The position numbers were made by a program, and so were the translations under genes. A DNA stretch of 26,031 nucleotides from Alphaproteobacteria bacterium UBA2784 (lineage in GTDB: Bacteria; Pseudomonadota; Alphaproteobacteria; Micropepsales; Micropepsaceae), in contig DEIC01000021.1 in the NCBI GenBank assembly GCA_002352285.1, positions 25,894 to 51,924 of the forward strand, read 5' to 3'. Below, piece by piece: positions 1 to 7,349 of this stretch. The notes under the pieces are model-generated. The model saw only the letters and a list, made by a program, of their open reading frames with translations. It was not told the origin of the DNA and made no database searches. Positions within the stretch are counted from its first letter, which is position 1, and each line of letters opens with the position of its first letter.

Positions 1-537
1 TTTGAGGAAAGCGGCATTCTGCTGGCGCGCTCAGCTGCTACGGGTGCCTTTGTGCAGGGGGCTGCGCTTGAGGCGCTACAGGAATTCCGTCCAAAGCTCG
101 ACAAGGGCGAGTTGGGGCTTGTGCCGTTCCTGAAGCAGCATGACCTGCGGCTTGCGGTTGACGGGCTTTCGCGCTTTGCCCATTGGGTGACACCGACCTT
201 CATGCCCAAGCGCTTTGACACGCATTTCTATGTGGCACAGGCACCCGCCGGACAATTGGGGGCGCATGACGGCCGGGAGTCGGTTGATTCCACCTGGATC
301 ACGCCCGCTGATGCCATTGCCGATCCCAAGCGCTGGACCGTTATCTTCCCGACGCGCATGAACCTGCAAAAGCTGGGAGAAGCGGCCAATACCGATGACG
401 CGATCGCGCGGGCGCGACGGGACAGGATTGTCACCGTGTTGCCTTGGGTCGATGGCAGCGGCGAGAAGCCGGTGTTGCGGATCCAGAAGGAGGCCGGTTA
501 CGGGGATGTGGCCGAGCCGCTCGACAGTCTGCGCTAG
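1..537 (+). CDS. Nudix hydrolase, NUDT19-like (5' end outside window)
   Basis: The reading frame is open from base 1 and ends in TAG at 535-537, so the start lies upstream of the window. The first residues, FEESGILLAR, match the end of a Nudix box (REXXEEXG pattern), which binds the metal and hydrolyses a pyrophosphate bond in nucleoside-diphosphate-linked substrates. The later stretch with FAHWVTPTFMPKRFDTHFYV is characteristic of the NUDT19-like branch, whose eukaryotic members act on CoA esters. The substrate here is unknown. The gene converges on the minus-strand gene that ends at 547, leaving 9 bp between the stops, with no clear terminator. The Nudix call is good; the substrate class is inference from family resemblance. 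Confidence 0.8.
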   Translation, partial: FEESGILLARSAATGAFVQGAALEALQEFRPKLDKGELGLVPFLKQHDLRLAVDGLSRFAHWVTPTFMPKRFDTHFYVAQAPAGQLGAHDGRESVDSTWITPADAIADPKRWTVIFPTRMNLQKLGEAANTDDAIARARRDRIVTVLPWVDGSGEKPVLRIQKEAGYGDVAEPLDSLR

Positions 538-546
538 GCAGCGTCT

Positions 547-1029
547 TCAGTCGGCTGTCCAGGCGGCGACCTTGTCTTCCAGCTCCAGCGCAAGCGCCTT
601 TGAGACGGGGTTCGCGCCATCCTTGATGCCGTCGCGGATCATCAGGCGGATCGCATCGACATGGGCGTTGAGCAGCTTGGCGGTAATTGCCTTTGCCGTG
701 CGGCCCTTGTCGAGGAGGACGATCAGCGATTGGGCGACACGCGCGACAATCGGGAAATCACAATTGAGTGCCTGCGCTTTGAGCGCCTGAGCGCAGCGGG
801 CCAGTTTCAGGCGGGCATCAGCCGAAGCGGGCTGGGCATTCACATCCTCGCGCGCTGAGGCCAGACGTTCGGCATCCTCATCCAGCCATTTGGCAAAGTC
901 CTGCTTTGCTTCGGCGAGGGCCTTGTCGGCAGCGCGAAATGTGCCTTCATCCGGTGGCGCCATGGTGCCAACTTTGGTCTTCAGCACATTTGGCGGCATG
1001 AAGATCTCAATGGGTTTCTGGCGTGCCAT
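547..1029 (-). CDS. hypothetical helical protein, partner of response regulator
   Basis: This is a 160-aa protein I do not recognise. It starts at an ATG with AAGG seven bases upstream. The first ~25 residues are proline-rich and extended (IEIFMPPNVLKTKVG); the rest is predicted by eye to be mostly amphipathic helix rich in Ala, Lys and Asp, with no signal peptide or membrane segment. It lies 18 bp downstream of a stand-alone receiver protein on the same strand, so the two are probably co-transcribed. A histidine near residue 123 (NAHVDAIRLMIRDG) sits in a helix, but the HxxKG signature of phosphotransfer domains is absent, so calling it an HPt protein would be a guess. A binding partner or output protein for the receiver is the most economical idea. 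Confidence 0.7.
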   Translation of the reverse strand: MARQKPIEIFMPPNVLKTKVGTMAPPDEGTFRAADKALAEAKQDFAKWLDEDAERLASAREDVNAQPASADARLKLARCAQALKAQALNCDFPIVARVAQSLIVLLDKGRTAKAITAKLLNAHVDAIRLMIRDGIKDGANPVSKALALELEDKVAAWTAD

Positions 1030-1047
1030 GGGTCAACCTTGTTCCTG

Positions 1048-1596
1048 TCAGGCTGCGCTGCGCGGCGCGCCCTTGGCGCCGGCGTCGCGGCGTTCTGGCC
1101 CCGTGTATTCGGTCTTGCGGCTGCGGCGGCGGTCAGGCCCGAAGTAAGACTGGGTGCGCACGAAGGGGCGCGGCGTCTCAATGACCGAATAGATGCGGCT
1201 GTAGAGTGCGCCGGCTGAAATCGGTTTGGTCAGAAACTCGTTGATGCCCGCATCGCGCGCCGCGCGCACAAATTCCAGGCCCGGATGGGCGGTCAACATG
1301 ATGATGGGCACGAACGGGCAGGGGCTGTCCGGGTCATTGCGAAGATCGCGCGCAAACGAGATGCCATCGTTGCCGCCGGGAAACTTGAGATCGAGGATGA
1401 TGAGGTCGGGCTTGGCCGAATGGCAAAGCTCAAGCGCCTGCTCGGTACTCTCAGCGTGGAGGATTTCCTTCTCGCCATAGGATTCAAGCACGGTGGCGAC
1501 AAGTTTGCGCATGTGCGGGTTGTCATCGACAACCAGCGACTTGACGCGCTCAAGCTGTTTTGAGACCGGGAAGAGACGCACGCCAGCACCAGCCAC
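1048..1596 (-). CDS. stand-alone response regulator receiver protein
   Basis: This is a CheY-type receiver with all phosphorylation residues visible: acidic pair DD near residues 24-25, phospho-acceptor Asp69 in LIILDLKFPGG, Thr102 in IIMLTAHPG and Lys124 in FLTKPIS. No DNA-binding or enzymatic output domain follows. Instead there is a ~40-residue basic tail with two GPxRR motifs (YFGPDRRR and YTGPERR), a tail I associate with alphaproteobacterial receiver proteins. The start at 1596 is GTG with no clear ribosome site; another GTG at 1581 is possible, and the receiver fold begins only about 17 residues in. The helical gene downstream (547-1029) is probably in the same operon. It likely acts by protein-protein contact; the cognate kinase is not in the window. 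Confidence 0.88.
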   Translation of the reverse strand: MAGAGVRLFPVSKQLERVKSLVVDDNPHMRKLVATVLESYGEKEILHAESTEQALELCHSAKPDLIILDLKFPGGNDGISFARDLRNDPDSPCPFVPIIMLTAHPGLEFVRAARDAGINEFLTKPISAGALYSRIYSVIETPRPFVRTQSYFGPDRRRSRKTEYTGPERRDAGAKGAPRSAA

Positions 1597-1609
1597 ATGA
1601 ATAGGGACA

Positions 1610-1632
1610 AGCAGCGGTCGGGGGCCGCTGCT
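1610..1632. repeat. 8-bp inverted repeat upstream of the receiver gene
   Basis: AGCAGCGG and CCGCTGCT form a perfect 8-bp stem around a 7-base loop, ending 14 bases before the GTG of the receiver gene. There is no T-run after it on either strand, so it is not a textbook intrinsic terminator. It could end nadK transcription weakly or fold in the receiver gene's leader. Confidence 0.4.
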
Positions 1633-1710
1633 CTTACCGCCTTAAGCATGCGCAGAAATGGCTAATATATTGTTGATGTCGGGCGTGGCCCCCCGGCGGG
1701 CAGAATTGCG

Positions 1711-2478
1711 CTAATCCACGAATTGCTCAGACAAAATGCGCTCATGCAGGCTGTGTTCGGCGTCAAAAAGCATGGTAAGGGTCAACGTGCGGTCTTCAGC
1801 AATATCCACCTGGGCGACATCACGGACTTCGGTGTGATCGGCGACTGCACTGACAGGCCGCTTGGCCGCCTCCAGCACATCAAAGCGCACCTGCGAGCGG
1901 TGAGGCAGCAGCGCGCCCGTCCATCTGCGGGGGCGGAAGGCGCTGATGGGCGTCAGCGCCAAGAGGGCTGAATCAATCGGCAGGATCGGACCGTGCGCCG
2001 ACAGATTATAGGCGGTCGAACCCGCCGGGGTTGAGAGGAGAACGCCGTCGCAGACCAGTTCCTCCATGCGCACGCGGCCATCAACCGAGATGCGGATTTT
2101 CGCTGCCTGACGGGTTTCGCGCAGAAGTGACACTTCATTGATGGCAAGCGCCTCGGCGATACGGCCATCAGCCGTCACGGCCTTCATGCGCAGGGGATGG
2201 ATGCGGGCAGCCTCGGCGGCCGCAAGGCGCTCCACCAGACCGTCGGTTTCATAGGAGTTCATGAGAAAGCCGACGCTGCCAAGGTTCATGCCATAGATCG
2301 GTACGCCCTTGCCCATGTTCTCGTGTAACACCTGCAGCATGAAGCCGTCGCCGCCCAGCGCGACGATCACGTCTGCGGTGTCGGCAGGCGCGTTGCCGTA
2401 TCTGTGCGCAAGCTCGATGCACGCGGCGCGGGCTTCTTGTGTTGCAGCGGCAGCAAAGGCGATGTTGCGGAGCGTCAT
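1711..2478 (-). CDS. nadK: NAD kinase
   Basis: This 255-aa cytosolic enzyme phosphorylates NAD to NADP using ATP or polyphosphate. The diagnostic GGDG motif is at residues 42-45 (VALGGDGFML), followed by the NLGSVGFLMN loop. The conserved PAGSTAYNLSAHGPILP segment near residue 155 lines the NAD site. Length is normal for the compact bacterial form. The ATG at 2478 follows the moaA stop by 9 bp, so it is almost certainly translated from a moaA-nadK message. There is no clear terminator immediately after the stop; the next structure on that strand is the hairpin at 1610-1632. Confidence 0.95.
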   Translation of the reverse strand: MTLRNIAFAAAATQEARAACIELAHRYGNAPADTADVIVALGGDGFMLQVLHENMGKGVPIYGMNLGSVGFLMNSYETDGLVERLAAAEAARIHPLRMKAVTADGRIAEALAINEVSLLRETRQAAKIRISVDGRVRMEELVCDGVLLSTPAGSTAYNLSAHGPILPIDSALLALTPISAFRPRRWTGALLPHRSQVRFDVLEAAKRPVSAVADHTEVRDVAQVDIAEDRTLTLTMLFDAEHSLHERILSEQFVD

Positions 2479-2487
2479 CAGATCGTC

Positions 2488-3483
2488 TCATCCACCCGTT
2501 TCAGACATGTGACGCCTGACCGCGGGGGCAATACGGCCACGTTCAATGACAAAGTCATGGCCCTTGGGTTTGCGGTTGATGGCCTCATCAATGGCCGCGG
2601 AAAGAAGAGCGCCTGACGCGTCAGCGCGCAAGGGCGCGCGCAAGTCCGCCTGATCGTTCTGGCCCAGACACATAAAGAGGCGGCCCGTGCAAGTCACGCG
2701 CACCCGGTTGCAGCTCTCACAGAAATTGTGGGTCATCGGGGTAATGAACCCGATCCTGCCGCCTGTTTCCGCAACCCGCACGTAGCGCGCGGGCCCGCCG
2801 GTGCGCAGTGGAATGTCTTCAAGCGTCAGATGCTGTTCCAGCCGGGCACGGACAATCGTAAGCGGAAGATAGTCAAGCGCTCGGTCGCTGCCGGTTTCGC
2901 CAAGCGGCATGGTTTCGATCAAGGTGATGTCCATGCCAAGGCTGTGGACCCAGCGGATCAGGTCTTCGATTTCATCCTCGTTTCCGGCGGGGCCCTTCAG
3001 CGCCACGGCGTTGATCTTGACGGAAAGGCCCGCTTCGCGCGCCGCCTTGATGCCGTCGAGCACCTGGACGAGCCGGCCCCAGCGCGTGAGGGCCGTAAAT
3101 TTCTGCGGATCGCGCGTGTCGAGCGATACGTTGATGCGGCGGATGCCCGCGCGGGCCAGATGGTCTGCGTGGCGTTGCAGCTGGCTGCCGTTGGTGGTCA
3201 GCGTCAATTCGTCAAGTGCCCCGCTGGCCAGATGGCGCGACAGGCTGTCAATGAGCGACAGGATGTTCCGGCGGACCAGGGGCTCGCCGCCGGTCAGGCG
3301 CAGCTTGCGCACACCTTTCGCAATGAAGGCAGACGCCAGGCGGTCGAGTTCCTCAAGCGACAGGACTTCAGCCTTAGGCAGAAAGGTCATGTCTTCCGCC
3401 ATGCAATAGGTGCAGCGGAAGTCGCAGCGGTCTGTGACCGACAGGCGAAGATAGGTGATGGTCCGGCCGAAGGGGTCGCGCAT
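2488..3483 (-). CDS. moaA: GTP 3',8-cyclase MoaA (molybdenum cofactor biosynthesis)
   Basis: This radical SAM enzyme catalyses the first step of molybdopterin synthesis. The N-terminal cluster motif is C20-x3-C24-x2-C27 (CDFRCTYC), and LRLTGGEPLVR holds the GGE motif for SAM. The second, GTP-binding cluster uses Cys255, Cys258 and Cys272 (FCESCNRVR...MCLGQ). The protein ends in a Gly-Gly dipeptide, which in characterised MoaA proteins enters the active site and is required for activity. At 331 aa it is full length. The ATG at 3483 leaves the usual short lead of DPFGR before the radical SAM core. No moaB, moaC or moeA is nearby, so the pathway is split. The downstream partner is nadK. Confidence 0.96.
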   Translation of the reverse strand: MRDPFGRTITYLRLSVTDRCDFRCTYCMAEDMTFLPKAEVLSLEELDRLASAFIAKGVRKLRLTGGEPLVRRNILSLIDSLSRHLASGALDELTLTTNGSQLQRHADHLARAGIRRINVSLDTRDPQKFTALTRWGRLVQVLDGIKAAREAGLSVKINAVALKGPAGNEDEIEDLIRWVHSLGMDITLIETMPLGETGSDRALDYLPLTIVRARLEQHLTLEDIPLRTGGPARYVRVAETGGRIGFITPMTHNFCESCNRVRVTCTGRLFMCLGQNDQADLRAPLRADASGALLSAAIDEAINRKPKGHDFVIERGRIAPAVRRHMSETGG

Positions 3484-3531
3484 GGGACAAACCTAGCGCG
3501 GGTGCGGATGCTTTCAAACCCTTGGATGACG

Positions 3532-4593
3532 TCAGGCCGACAGCCGCGTGACCAGCATTTTGCGGGCGTCGTCGCGCTTGGGCACGGCAAAGGCGGCATC
3601 AACGGCAGGCTTGGAACCGAGCGGCACGGAGCGCGGACCGCCTTTGGCGCTGCGCGTGAGATTGAAAATTGTGCCAAACACGGCCTTGTCGAGGCCGACG
3701 GCATGGCAGGCAAGCGCAAGCACCTGCGGGTCGTCGTGATAGGTGATCAGGCGCGTTGTTTCGGGCGGAAGCCCAAGCAGGCGCGAGAAGCCTGCCTCAA
3801 ACATGTCCATCTGGCCCTGATGCAGGCACTTCATCAGAAAGGCGGGCCTCAACTGGCCGGCAGCATGAAGTTTTTCAACCACGCGGGCTGGACCTGACGC
3901 CTCAGCGAGGCGGCCAGCCGCTTCGCTGGCCGCGGCCGCAGTCGAGGCCTTGATGCGCTCCGGGTCCACCTTGAAGTGGCGGAGAATATATTCCTGCAGC
4001 GTTTGCGAGACGAAAGCGCACATCCGCTCGGCATGCTGCGGGCTCATGTCGGGACGCGCGAGCAGTGGCGCCTGAAATCCTTCGGTGGCGCGTGAGCGCT
4101 CCACCAGGCCATCCATCGTCTCGCCGGAAATGCGGGCGCGGTGATTGCGCAGCAGCGCCACGACGACTTCAGCAAAGGCACTGCGGGCCAACTCGGCCGA
4201 CAGGCGCTCTGTCACGTCAGGGCGGCCGGCAATAGAAACGTGATGCTGGGCGGTCGTTTTTCGCACGAGGCCGAGGAGGTCATCTTCGGTGATGCGCTGG
4301 GTGCGCTCCAGAATGGGCCGGGCAACTTCGATGCGGTCATTGGCGAGCAGCAGGATCAACTCTGGCGGCGCAGAAGGATCATCGGCCAGCTTTTCTGCCA
4401 GCGCATTGCGCACCGACATTTCAACCTGCTGGGCCAGCTGCGCCATAATGGCAGCCATCATCTCGCGTTCGTGCGGTGACAGCGTTGCGCCCGCGCTCTC
4501 AAAGAGACCAGCGAGCGAGCCATACAGGCGCGCGCGCGCCTGCGGATCCTCGTCACGCGCCAGCATCAGCAATCGGCCAAGCTCGGGTTGCAT
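3532..4593 (-). CDS. DUF2336 domain-containing protein
   Basis: This is an alpha-helical HEAT-like protein of the DUF2336 family, common in alphaproteobacteria and of unknown function. Recognisable features include ADDPSAPPELILLLAND, in the helical-repeat N-terminal half, RPDVTERLSAELA, and a C-terminal region with ITYHDDPQVLALACHAVGL. I chose the ATG at 4593 (MQPELGRLL, 353 aa), preceded by a purine-rich GAGTGGCGAGAG. The frame stays open back to a GTG at 4674, but that start abuts a TTAA-N7-TTAA motif at 4675-4689 and the extra 27 residues (Gly, Arg, Pro rich) look non-coding. The gene lies 48 bp upstream of moaA on the same strand. No membrane segment or catalytic motif is visible. Confidence 0.82.
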   Translation of the reverse strand: MQPELGRLLMLARDEDPQARARLYGSLAGLFESAGATLSPHEREMMAAIMAQLAQQVEMSVRNALAEKLADDPSAPPELILLLANDRIEVARPILERTQRITEDDLLGLVRKTTAQHHVSIAGRPDVTERLSAELARSAFAEVVVALLRNHRARISGETMDGLVERSRATEGFQAPLLARPDMSPQHAERMCAFVSQTLQEYILRHFKVDPERIKASTAAAASEAAGRLAEASGPARVVEKLHAAGQLRPAFLMKCLHQGQMDMFEAGFSRLLGLPPETTRLITYHDDPQVLALACHAVGLDKAVFGTIFNLTRSAKGGPRSVPLGSKPAVDAAFAVPKRDDARKMLVTRLSA

Positions 4594-4674
4594 CTCTCGC
4601 CACTCAAACAGCGGGGTAATGCGTGGCCGTCCACGCGTCTTGCCCCCGGGAGCCGCCACACTAGGCAAGAGCAC

Positions 4675-4689
4675 TTAAAGCCGTGTTAA
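4675..4689. promoter_or_regulatory. CtrA-type box TTAA-N7-TTAA
   Basis: A perfect TTAA, seven bases, TTAA stands in the divergent region between the DUF2336 gene (start 4593, minus) and glpK (start 4720, plus). This matches the established CtrA recognition pattern TTAA-N7-TTAA(C) of alphaproteobacteria. It lies 82 bp from the DUF2336 start and 31 bp from the glpK ATG, so either could be the target. Confidence 0.5.
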
Positions 4690-4719
4690 GGTTGCGCGAT
4701 CTTCACCATCTGGAAACGG

Positions 4720-6243
4720 ATGTTAACAGCGGCGGAGCAGCGAATCGACGTGAGCCAGTTCATTCTCGCCATTGATCAGGGAACAACCTCGACCCGCGCC
4801 ATTCTCTTCCGCCCCGACGGCAGCATTGTGCGGAGCGCAGCGTTGCCGCTTGCCCAGCATTATCCGGCGGATGGCTGGGTCGAACACGATGCGGAGGAGA
4901 TCTGGCAGGCAACGCTTGGCGTCGTGCGCGAAGTGCTCGCGGGAACGGCGCTCGGCGATGTGGCCGCCATCGGCATTACCAATCAGCGCGAAACAAGTGT
5001 GTTGTGGGACCGCAAGACGGGCGCGCCGCTGCATCGCGCGATCGTCTGGCAGGACCGGCGCACAGCGGACCTATGCGCAAAACTTGCGGCCGCAGGTCTT
5101 GGGCCGATGGTGCAGTCACGCACGGGCCTTCTGCTTGATCCCTATTTCTCGGGGACGAAGCTTGCCTGGCTGCTGGACCATGTGCCGGGTGCGCGGGCGC
5201 GCGCGGAAAAGGGCGAGCTTGCGTTTGGCACGATTGACAGCTGGCTGATCTTCAAGCTCACCGGTGGCAAAGTGCATGCGACCGACGCCACGAATGCCTC
5301 GCGCACGATGCTCTACAACATCGTCACGGGCGCGTGGGATGGCGAGCTGCTCAAAGCACTCAATGTTCCTGCCAGTGTCCTGCCCGAGGTGCGCGACAGC
5401 GCCGCTGATTTCGGGATGACGGAGGCGAAGCATTTTGGCGCGCCTCTGCGCATTGGCGGGGTTGCAGGCGATCAGCAGGCCGCGGCGCTGGGGCAAGCGT
5501 GCCTCGCGCCCGGCCTGATGAAGGCGACCTATGGCACCGGCTGCTTTGCGCTGACGAATGTGGGGCGCAAAGCCGTTCAATCGCAGAACAGGCTTTTGGG
5601 CACGGTCGCCTATCGTCTTGGCGGCGAATCCACCTATGCGCTTGAGGGTTCCATCTTTATGGCGGGCGCGACCATCCAGTGGCTGCGCGATGGCCTCAAG
5701 CTCTTTGCCAATGCGTCCGAAAGCGAGGCGATGGCAAAGAAGGCCGATCCGCGTTCCGGCGTGATCCTGGTTCCGGCCTTTGTCGGCCTGGGCGCGCCCT
5801 ATTGGGATCCGCATGCGCGCGGTGCAATCATGGGGCTGACACGCGATTCAGGGCCAAACGAAATTGTGCGTGCAGGGCTTGAGTCCGTTGCGTTCCAGAC
5901 GCGCGACCTTATCGAAGCGATGGCGGCTGACATGAAGGCGGCGGGGCTTTCGGCGCCAGCAGCACTGCGCATTGATGGCGGCATGGTGGCCAATGCGTGG
6001 TTCTGCCAGACGCTTGCCGACCTCATCGGACTGGCTGTCGAGCGGCCTTTCGTGACCGAGACAACATCTTTTGGCGCGGCGGCATTGGCCGGACTTTCGT
6101 CGGGCGTCTTTGCCTCGCCCGATGCTTTTGCCAAGAGCTGGCGGCTCGAGCGGCGCTTTGAGCCGACCATTAATGCGTCCCAGCGCGACGAGCGTTATGC
6201 GCGGTGGAAGGACGCCGTGCGGCGGGTGATGTCGGCCAGCTAG
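4720..6243 (+). CDS. glpK: glycerol kinase
   Basis: This FGGY-family cytosolic kinase makes glycerol 3-phosphate from glycerol and ATP. The phosphate-1 motif ILAIDQGTTSTRAI is near the N-terminus. GITNQRETSVLWD and IVWQDRRTADLC match the glycerol-binding region that contains the conserved Arg-Glu pair. Further matches are GTIDSWLIFKLTGG, YGTGCFALTN and LRIDGGMVANAWFCQ near the C-terminus. At 507 aa it has the usual length. The ATG at 4720 has GGAAAC upstream; an in-frame GTG at 4750 (MSQFILAIDQG) would give an N-terminus closer to characterised kinases. No glycerol facilitator or glycerol-3-phosphate dehydrogenase gene is adjacent. The cytochrome gene on the other strand ends 1 bp after its stop. 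Confidence 0.95.
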   Translation: MLTAAEQRIDVSQFILAIDQGTTSTRAILFRPDGSIVRSAALPLAQHYPADGWVEHDAEEIWQATLGVVREVLAGTALGDVAAIGITNQRETSVLWDRKTGAPLHRAIVWQDRRTADLCAKLAAAGLGPMVQSRTGLLLDPYFSGTKLAWLLDHVPGARARAEKGELAFGTIDSWLIFKLTGGKVHATDATNASRTMLYNIVTGAWDGELLKALNVPASVLPEVRDSAADFGMTEAKHFGAPLRIGGVAGDQQAAALGQACLAPGLMKATYGTGCFALTNVGRKAVQSQNRLLGTVAYRLGGESTYALEGSIFMAGATIQWLRDGLKLFANASESEAMAKKADPRSGVILVPAFVGLGAPYWDPHARGAIMGLTRDSGPNEIVRAGLESVAFQTRDLIEAMAADMKAAGLSAPAALRIDGGMVANAWFCQTLADLIGLAVERPFVTETTSFGAAALAGLSSGVFASPDAFAKSWRLERRFEPTINASQRDERYARWKDAVRRVMSAS

Positions 6244-6244
6244 A

Positions 6245-6631
6245 TCAGCGCGACGGTGCGGGCATCACCTGAACCGATTCGAGATAGGCCAGAATGTCGT
6301 CGATCTCGGACGGCTCGAACACGAATTCGGGCATGTCGCGGTGGCCGACGCCAATACCCTCGGCCAGCGCTTCAGCAAGGTTTTCAATCACCACACGCTG
6401 ATTGAGTAGCGGGAAGGGCGGGGCATCCGCATGCGGGCTTGCGACGTCTGCGTCGAGGGCGTGGCAGGTGCTGCACCGCGCCTCTGCCAGTGCTTTGCCG
6501 TTCGCCGCGTTGCCGACGGGCAACGGCGCCTCATCGGCTGCGCACCCCGAAACGAGTGCGCTGCACAATAAGATCACTGCCGACATTGCACGGTGAAGTT
6601 GCCGCTTCGTCATAGCCTTAGTTTCACCCAT
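6245..6631 (-). CDS. lipoprotein cytochrome c, class I
   Basis: This small c-type cytochrome (128 aa) probably carries electrons on the periplasmic face. An N-terminal signal segment (AMSAVILLCSALVSGC) ends in a lipobox with Cys30 as the lipidation site. The haem motif CSTCH is at 53-57, and Met100 in HRDMPEF is the likely distal ligand. The C-terminal helix is EIDDILAYLESVQ. I prefer the ATG at 6631 because AAGGAAAGG lies 8 bases upstream; an internal ATG at 6613 is also possible, while the upstream open frame to 6811 reads through the promoter region and is unlikely. The gene is divergent from the tetR operon, with only 88 bp between the two starts. Its electron partner is unknown. Confidence 0.88.
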   Translation of the reverse strand: MGETKAMTKRQLHRAMSAVILLCSALVSGCAADEAPLPVGNAANGKALAEARCSTCHALDADVASPHADAPPFPLLNQRVVIENLAEALAEGIGVGHRDMPEFVFEPSEIDDILAYLESVQVMPAPSR

Positions 6632-6646
6632 CGCTGCGGCCTTTCC

Positions 6647-6675
6647 TTGACACATGTCACCACCTGACAAAATAT
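6647..6675 (+). promoter_or_regulatory. promoter of the tetR-diiron-SDR-SDR-LLM operon
   Basis: A consensus -35 TTGACA (6647-6652) is followed after 17 bases by a weak -10 AAATAT (6670-6675), 45 bp before the tetR ATG. The inverted repeat at 6648-6659 overlaps the -35 box, as expected for a repressed promoter. Confidence 0.5.
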
Positions 6676-6678
6676 CAG
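6648..6678. promoter_or_regulatory. candidate TetR operator, two inverted repeats
   Basis: TGACA-CA-TGTCA (6648-6659) has 5-bp arms around a 2-base centre. A second, looser repeat, CTGA-N7-TCAG, lies at 6664-6678. Both lie between the divergent cytochrome and tetR starts and overlap candidate promoters for both directions. That the adjacent TetR protein binds here is inference from position. Confidence 0.45.
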
Positions 6679-6699
6679 ACGCAGATTGCGGGCGGTGAA
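6671..6699 (-). promoter_or_regulatory. weak candidate promoter of the cytochrome c gene
   Basis: Read on the minus strand, TTCACC (6694-6699) is separated by 17 bases from GATATT (6671-6676); each matches the sigma-70 consensus at 4 of 6 positions. It overlaps the candidate operator at 6664-6678. Confidence 0.25.
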
Positions 6700-6719
6700 C
6701 CAGAAGAGGCCGTTGAATC

Positions 6720-7349
6720 ATGGCTGCCGGAGTTTCAGTCAATACCAGTGATGCAGGCAAGGGCCGCCGCCCGTCTGACAGCCGCGCACGCTTGCTGGCG
6801 GCAGCGCGCAAGCTTTTTGTTGAACGCGGCTATCATGACACGCGGCCGCAAGACATTTCGCGCGAAGCCGGTCTGGGGCACGGCACTTTCTATCTGCACT
6901 TTGCTGACAAGCGCGCCTGCTTTCTCGCCTTCCAGGAAGAGGCGCGGAACGAGCTGGATGCGGCAGTGCGCGCCGAGACGGGCAATGAGCGCAGTCTTTC
7001 CGGCATCATCCACGCGACGCTGCGCGCGATTTTCACCTATGCGGAGACGCATCCGCACGTGCTGCTGACCGCCATGGCAGATGAGGCGATCATTTCAGCA
7101 GCGGGTGGCGCAGGCCGCACTCTGGTTGATCGCTGGTCGGACGACTGGGCGCAAACGCTTTCGGAGCTTTCGGCGCACGGGCTGATTGACCGCGGTATTG
7201 ATGTCAGCGTGGTCAGCCCCGCCGTGATCGGTGCGATCCATCAGGCTGCATCGTCCGGTTATCGCGCGGGCAAATCGCGCGACGCCCTGCTGGAGGGGCT
7301 GACGACCTTCCTGACCAAAGCCCTCAAACCGCAAGCAGGCGTGCCATGA
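6720..7349 (+). CDS. TetR/AcrR family transcriptional regulator
   Basis: This 209-aa regulator is first in a five-gene operon. Residues ~20-70 form the TetR helix-turn-helix: RARLLAAARKLFVERGYHDT leads into PQDISREAGLGHGTFYLHFADK, the classic recognition helix with the GTFYxHF signature. The remaining helical region binds an unknown ligand and mediates dimerisation. The ATG is preceded by GAGG about ten bases upstream. Its stop overlaps the next ATG (ATGA at 7346-7349), so regulator and enzymes are coupled and autoregulation through 6648-6678 is likely. The effector would presumably be the pathway substrate or an intermediate. Confidence 0.92.
   Translation: MAAGVSVNTSDAGKGRRPSDSRARLLAAARKLFVERGYHDTRPQDISREAGLGHGTFYLHFADKRACFLAFQEEARNELDAAVRAETGNERSLSGIIHATLRAIFTYAETHPHVLLTAMADEAIISAAGGAGRTLVDRWSDDWAQTLSELSAHGLIDRGIDVSVVSPAVIGAIHQAASSGYRAGKSRDALLEGLTTFLTKALKPQAGVP

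Noticed and set aside
2728..3897. 389-aa plus-strand frame opposite moaA and the DUF2336 gene
   Set aside because: It covers the MoaA cluster motifs in antisense, and no family features are seen.
4594..4674. N-terminal extension of the DUF2336 protein to a GTG at 4674
   Set aside because: It abuts the TTAA-N7-TTAA box and encodes a low-complexity stretch not expected in the family.
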